Below, piece after piece: positions 60,403 through 64,000 of a stretch of 64,000 bases of DNA (its first letter is position 1; every line of letters begins with the position of its first letter). Origin of the DNA: Planctomycetota bacterium. GTDB lineage: Bacteria > Planctomycetota > Planctomycetia > Isosphaerales > Isosphaeraceae. The stretch is from NCBI GenBank assembly GCA_028291545.1, contig JAQGHR010000040.1, positions 32,589 to 96,588 on the forward strand. Direction: 5' to 3'. Position numbers and translations under genes: made by a program. The notes under the pieces were generated by a model. The model was not told the DNA's origin. It ran no database searches and saw only the letters and a program-made list of their open reading frames with translations.

Positions 60403-61245
60403 ATGAGGCCAACAATCGATCAGATTCGCACGGCGGCGTACGGTCGTTGGGAACGCCGCGGCCGGGTCCACGGGTTCGATCGGGCCGACTGGAACGCGGC
60501 CGAGAAGCAACAAATCTTGTTCGTGAATTATCGCGTCTTGACCGCGGATCGCCTCGATTCGGAGGCGCCACGAGCGATCGGCGATCCGTCGCGAAGGCGA
60601 TGCCGCTTTTGCCGGCAGGCGACGCCGAGGGCCGAATTCTCCAGCCGCGTCCGCATCATCCCCGATTACCTCGGACCTGGCAGCCCCGTGGCATTCGACC
60701 AGTGCCAGGAGTGTGCCTCGCACTTTTCCGAGACGGTCGATCCCGGGCTGGCTCAATTCGTCCGGCCGTTCCTGGTCGGATCGTCCTCGACCCTGCCGGG
60801 CGCGGCGGGTATTGCCGTCGATGCGTACAAGGGGCTGGTCCGGCTGGCCCTGTCCGTCATGCCGGTCTCCGATCTCGAAGATCACGAGGACACGGTCGAA
60901 TGGGTCAGTAATCCCGATCACGATTTCGACCTGAATGTCTTCCGTGACCTGACCTGCACCGTCCATGTCGTGCCCGCCGCCTTCCCCGCGTCCTGGGTCG
61001 CCCTGGCCAAACTCAAGGATGATCGTGAGGCCTGGCCGTCGATGCTGTTCTTCCTGGGGACTAGCCACGTCGTCTTTCAGATCCTCGTCCCCCTGGGTCA
61101 ACGCGATAGCGACCACGACGGAGTGCCGATCACGGTCCCCGACATCCTCCCGCCCTCTCCCTTCGGGCCGGAACACGAACCGATCGCCAGGGTGATGTTA
61201 CCGATTGTCTCGACCGAGGCGGTGCGAGAGCCGACGCTTCGTTAG
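60403..61245 (+). CDS. DUF2934 protein with HNH-like zinc knuckle
   Basis: 280 residues. The N-terminal IRTAAYGRWERRGRVHGFDR followed by WNAAEKQ is DUF2934, a short helical motif of unknown function. The middle has CRFCRQ and FDQCQECASHFSE, giving two CxxC pairs in the position of HNH-endonuclease zinc knuckles, but no clear HNH catalytic His-Asn-His was found. The C-terminal part (about 120-280) is beta-rich with VEWVSNPDHDFDLNVFRDLTCTVHV in pieces. The ATG at 60403 gives the better ribosome-site spacing; an ATG at 60397 is immediately adjacent to it. Immediately downstream of a TetR gene on the same strand. Confidence 0.65.
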   Translation: MRPTIDQIRTAAYGRWERRGRVHGFDRADWNAAEKQQILFVNYRVLTADRLDSEAPRAIGDPSRRRCRFCRQATPRAEFSSRVRIIPDYLGPGSPVAFDQCQECASHFSETVDPGLAQFVRPFLVGSSSTLPGAAGIAVDAYKGLVRLALSVMPVSDLEDHEDTVEWVSNPDHDFDLNVFRDLTCTVHVVPAAFPASWVALAKLKDDREAWPSMLFFLGTSHVVFQILVPLGQRDSDHDGVPITVPDILPPSPFGPEHEPIARVMLPIVSTEAVREPTLR

Positions 61246-61392
61246 GCGGACTCGCCTTGAGCCCCGCGATCAGGCCAATCCTCGATCCCGCTGTCCTACT
61301 TCCTCGGCATCGATCCGGTTTCGAGCGTATGATGGGTCCACGGTCGTCCCGCGACAGGGATCGGGACGATCGACCCACCGGTGAAGTGCCGC

Positions 61393-63306
61393 ATGCCCAC
61401 GCTCCGCATGGTTCAATTGCCGGTCCCTCCTCCCGCCGCAATGGCGGCGACGGGCAACGTCCCACTTGCCGCCGGGTGCCTCGCCGTCGCGGCGCAGGTT
61501 CACGGACTGGATCGGCGGCTGACGATCGATCTGGTCGCACCCGACGAGACGGACGTCCTGGGAGATACGCTCCTGGCGGACCGCGTCGCCCGGGATGAGC
61601 CGGCCTACGTGGGGCTGTCTCTCTACCTGTGGAATGTGGAGAGGAGCCTGCACCTCGCCCGAGAAATCAAGACGCGATCGCCCCGCACCAGGGTTCTGAT
61701 CGGCGGCCCCGAGGTCTCGGCCGACAACCCGTTCGTGCTCGCTCAGGAGGGGTTCGACGTCGCCGTCACGGGCGAGGCCGAGGCGACCTTTGCCGAAATC
61801 CTTTCCCGTCTGCTCGATGGCCGCGAGCCCTCGGACGTTCAGGGGGTCTCCTCTCGAATCGACGGACGGATGACCCCGTTTGGGGCAACGCCTCGCGCCG
61901 ATTTCGCCCTGACCGAGTATCCCTCGCCCTATCTCAACGGTCTCGTTCAGGTCGATCCCGCCAGGTCGACCTACGTGGAGACTGTTCGTGGGTGCAAGTC
62001 GCACTGCACATTTTGCTTCTATCCGCGAAGCAGCAACGTCCTGCGAACTCTCGACGTCGCGCGGAGCGCCGAGTTGATCGCCACCCTCAAGGCCAGGGGA
62101 GCCCGCGAGGTCGTCTTCCTCGACCCCACGTTCAATCATCGACCCGGTTTCGTCGAGCTCGTCGAGGCCTTGGCCGAGGTCAATGCGGACCGTCGACTTT
62201 CGTTCTTCGCCGAGGTTCGGGCCGAGGGATTGACCGTTGAACATGCGAAATTACTGGCAAGGGCAGGATTCACGAAGCTGGAGATCGGGCTTCAATCGGT
62301 GAACCTCGCCACGTTGAAGACGGTGCGTCGCGGTGGCAGCCCGCAACGTGTCGCGACCGCGGCGAAAATGCTCAAGGGTGAAGGGATTGACCTTCTCGTG
62401 GATTTGATCGTCGGTCTACCCGGCGATACGGCCGACGACGTGGCCCGCGGCGTGGATTTCCTCCTGGAGAACGATCTCGGCGACTCGGCGCAGGTCTTTC
62501 CGCTTTCGCTCCTGCCTGGAACCGCCATGCGTGCCGAGGCCGAACGCGATGGACTGACGTTCGACCCGTCGCCTCCCTATCGTGTTCGGAACACCCCGAC
62601 CATGACCGAGTCGGCCTGGCGCGAGGCCCTCGTTTCCGCCGAACAGCTCCTGGGCCGGCGCCTGGACGAGTATCCCCGTCCCCACCTCATCGACGGCGAT
62701 GAGCATACCCGGCCTCGCGACGTCTTCCGTATCGATCTGGACGACCCCGATGCGAGTGAACCGCTCGAACCGGGCGCCCGACACGTCGCCATCTGGTTTT
62801 CGGGCGAGGACCTGTTCGGTTCACGGGATCGGATCTTGTCGATCCTTACACGCCGGCTCTCGATCGATCCGTTCGCGACCATTGATGTCGTGCTCCGCCC
62901 TGGCCGCCCCTTCATCCTGAACCTGATCGATCTGATCCGGTTGGGATTCGGCAGGGCGACCGACTCCTATCTTTCGCGAGTGCTTGCCCATCGGGGGGAA
63001 GACCTTCAGAGGAGAATCTCGGTCGTCCTGCCTCGCGAGCTGGAACTGCCCCAGGATTACCTCGACGCCCTTCGGAGCGAGGTCCCAGTCTTCCGAGATC
63101 AGCCGGCTTTCCGCGCGATCGAGGATGCCGCCATGCTAGGAGAATCGTTGCCCGGCGCGAGGATCATCGACCGGGAAATGGATTCGCGTTCCTGGACGAT
63201 CCTCCGGCAGCGTGCGGACGCCGAGGCGGTGGTGTTCGGGTCTCGTCGACTGGAACGGGCCTGGCAGAGGGGCGTTCTCGGCTACGGCGAGACGGCGGAC
63301 AGGTGA
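61393..63306 (+). CDS. B12-binding-type radical SAM protein
   Basis: 637 residues. The N-terminal 150 form a cobalamin-binding-type Rossmann domain (YVGLSLYLWNVERSLHLAREI, IGGPEVSADNP) but lack the DxHxxG motif of true B12 binders, so cobalamin may not be bound. The radical SAM core has RGCKSHCTFCFY (CxxxCxxC cluster at about residues 202-209) and later LEIGLQSVNLATLK and VGLPGD. A 170-residue C-terminal part follows. Members carry out methylations or rearrangements on lipids, peptides or glycans. The ATG at 61393 is used; a GTG four codons earlier is possible. Downstream lie a small unknown gene and a GT2, so a glycan-modifying role is plausible but not shown. Confidence 0.83.
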   Translation: MPTLRMVQLPVPPPAAMAATGNVPLAAGCLAVAAQVHGLDRRLTIDLVAPDETDVLGDTLLADRVARDEPAYVGLSLYLWNVERSLHLAREIKTRSPRTRVLIGGPEVSADNPFVLAQEGFDVAVTGEAEATFAEILSRLLDGREPSDVQGVSSRIDGRMTPFGATPRADFALTEYPSPYLNGLVQVDPARSTYVETVRGCKSHCTFCFYPRSSNVLRTLDVARSAELIATLKARGAREVVFLDPTFNHRPGFVELVEALAEVNADRRLSFFAEVRAEGLTVEHAKLLARAGFTKLEIGLQSVNLATLKTVRRGGSPQRVATAAKMLKGEGIDLLVDLIVGLPGDTADDVARGVDFLLENDLGDSAQVFPLSLLPGTAMRAEAERDGLTFDPSPPYRVRNTPTMTESAWREALVSAEQLLGRRLDEYPRPHLIDGDEHTRPRDVFRIDLDDPDASEPLEPGARHVAIWFSGEDLFGSRDRILSILTRRLSIDPFATIDVVLRPGRPFILNLIDLIRLGFGRATDSYLSRVLAHRGEDLQRRISVVLPRELELPQDYLDALRSEVPVFRDQPAFRAIEDAAMLGESLPGARIIDREMDSRSWTILRQRADAEAVVFGSRRLERAWQRGVLGYGETADR

Positions 63307-63434
63307 AGGATGCGATCGGGGGACGAGAAACCAAGCGTTTCACCTCCTCCAAGGTCGGGTTGACCATGCCCGAACTCCCGCTATAGTGGCCCGCGCGGGT
63401 CGCTTCTCGGCCCGATCGGCAGGGAGGCCGCGCG

Positions 63435-63779
63435 ATGCTGACTCTCGATCGTGAGCACCTCGCGGCGAGCCATCGGGCCGCCGTGGAGCTTGATGAGGAC
63501 CTCCGAGACTGGGATCGGGAACTCGCGGCATGCTCGGCGTCCGCGGGGTCCGTCGCCGACCTGGTCCGCATGCTCCGCGAGCATGGCGGCTACTGGGACC
63601 GCGTCCAGACCGGCCGCCTCAAGTCGGTGAAGCGGGCGATGGCTCGTCTCATGCAACCGTTCTTCAAACCCCAGATCCGATACAACCTCATGCTCGCCGA
63701 GCATCTCGGCCGGATTGAGGTGGCGCTGGGGGAACTGCGCGAACAGATCGAAGAGCTGCGAGAATGCGCCGGAAAGTGA
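63435..63779 (+). CDS. Small coiled-coil protein, unknown
   Basis: 114 residues, not recognised. A strong AGGGAGG site lies 8 nt before the ATG. It is helical throughout: RAAVELDEDLRDWDRELAA, KSVKRAMARLMQPFFKPQI and EVALGELREQIEELREC. The last helix looks like a coiled coil. It lies between the radical SAM gene and the partial GT2 gene on the same strand. The pattern resembles small proteins found with surface-glycan methyltransferases and glycosyltransferases in planctomycetes, but a specific family could not be named. Confidence 0.65.
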   Translation: MLTLDREHLAASHRAAVELDEDLRDWDRELAACSASAGSVADLVRMLREHGGYWDRVQTGRLKSVKRAMARLMQPFFKPQIRYNLMLAEHLGRIEVALGELREQIEELRECAGK

Positions 63780-63849
63780 TCAGGCAAGCGGGCGGAAAGC
63801 CCCGACGACTTCTCACAAATCGCTCGCGGACGGAAGGGACACGCCCACC

Positions 63850-64000
63850 ATGCTCGCCGACCCCGGTCGCCGCCTCCCCTCTGTTTCCGTCATCATCAGC
63901 ACCGCGAACCGGCCCGCGCATTATGTTGAGCGGCTCCTGGAACGACTCCGCGCCCAGCCCTATCGACCGCTTGAGGTGGTGCTGGTCGTCGGACCCTGCC
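63850..64000 (+). CDS. Glycosyltransferase family 2, N-terminal part
   Basis: Only the first 50 codons are inside the window. LPSVSVIISTANRPAHYVER, then LLERLRAQPYRPLEVVLVV, matches the beginning of GT-A (GT2) enzymes, where SVIISTANRP contacts the nucleotide. The DxD motif would lie beyond the edge. It starts 70 bp after the small coiled-coil gene, with a GGAAGGGA site about 13 nt upstream. Substrate unknown. Confidence 0.8.
   Translation, partial: MLADPGRRLPSVSVIISTANRPAHYVERLLERLRAQPYRPLEVVLVVGPC

Overview
The window is a GC-rich, gene-dense bacterial chromosome segment. It reads as Planctomycetota, most likely the Isosphaeraceae/Gemmataceae side. The reasons are a DUF1549/DUF1553 gene paired with a DUF1501 gene, a PVC-type membrane-bound dehydrogenase fused to ThuA and cytochrome c, a PPC-domain secreted protein, a very large receptor-like Ser/Thr kinase, and duplicated groEL. 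The taxon is inferred from gene content. No rRNA, tRNA, CRISPR array, prophage or autonomous transposase was recognised.

Layout. 1-4140 (minus strand): an envelope cluster with a partial GT39-like membrane glycosyltransferase, an NAD-dependent epimerase, a GT9 heptosyltransferase-like protein, ferritin and lpxK. 4274-4444: a 171-bp MITE-like element with 8-bp target duplications; a near-identical copy lies at 22018-22187. 4519-9337: NAD-type isocitrate dehydrogenase, a DUF962 protein, a DoxX-like protein and an orphan TolC-like lipoprotein. 9428-14234: a nucleotidyltransferase, a Tat-exported aldo/keto reductase, yacG, an FmdB-type zinc ribbon, grpE, dnaJ and a small membrane protein. 14487-16633: an acyltransferase-3 and a secreted HEFGH metallopeptidase. 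16776-20613 (minus): groEL-groES-groEL. 20998-23869: an exported esterase, glutathione peroxidase and an M48 protease. 24546-27626: an FAD oxidoreductase fused to a methyltransferase, and a tail-anchored protein.

27638-35532 (mainly minus): aspS, a HEAT-like protein, aroA, DUF167, a YggS-type PLP protein, and the heptose pair hldE/hldD. 35948-43228: a block of secreted planctomycete proteins (DUF1549/1553, DUF1501, PPC-domain, unknown). 43339-51288: a GlgX-type debranching enzyme, an NHL beta-propeller and the 1417-residue ThuA-discoidin-dehydrogenase-HEAT-cytochrome protein. 51577-54958: rpmA, obg, coaX and an MnmE-like GTPase lacking the usual C-terminal Cys motif. 54962-58825 (minus): the receptor-like kinase with two beta-helix ectodomains. 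59010-64000: rbfA, a TetR regulator with a palindrome upstream, a DUF2934/zinc-knuckle protein, a radical SAM protein, a small unknown and the start of a GT2 glycosyltransferase.

How the genes work together. lpxK, hldD, hldE and the GT9 transferase together indicate a lipid A plus heptose-containing LPS route. grpE/dnaJ and the three chaperonin genes supply protein folding. rpmA, obg, rbfA, aspS and the MnmE-like protein serve ribosome and tRNA function. Several start/stop overlaps of 4 bp (1432-1435, 11674-11677, 32025-32028, 53810-53813) suggest translational coupling. Strong convergent hairpin terminators separate several opposing units.
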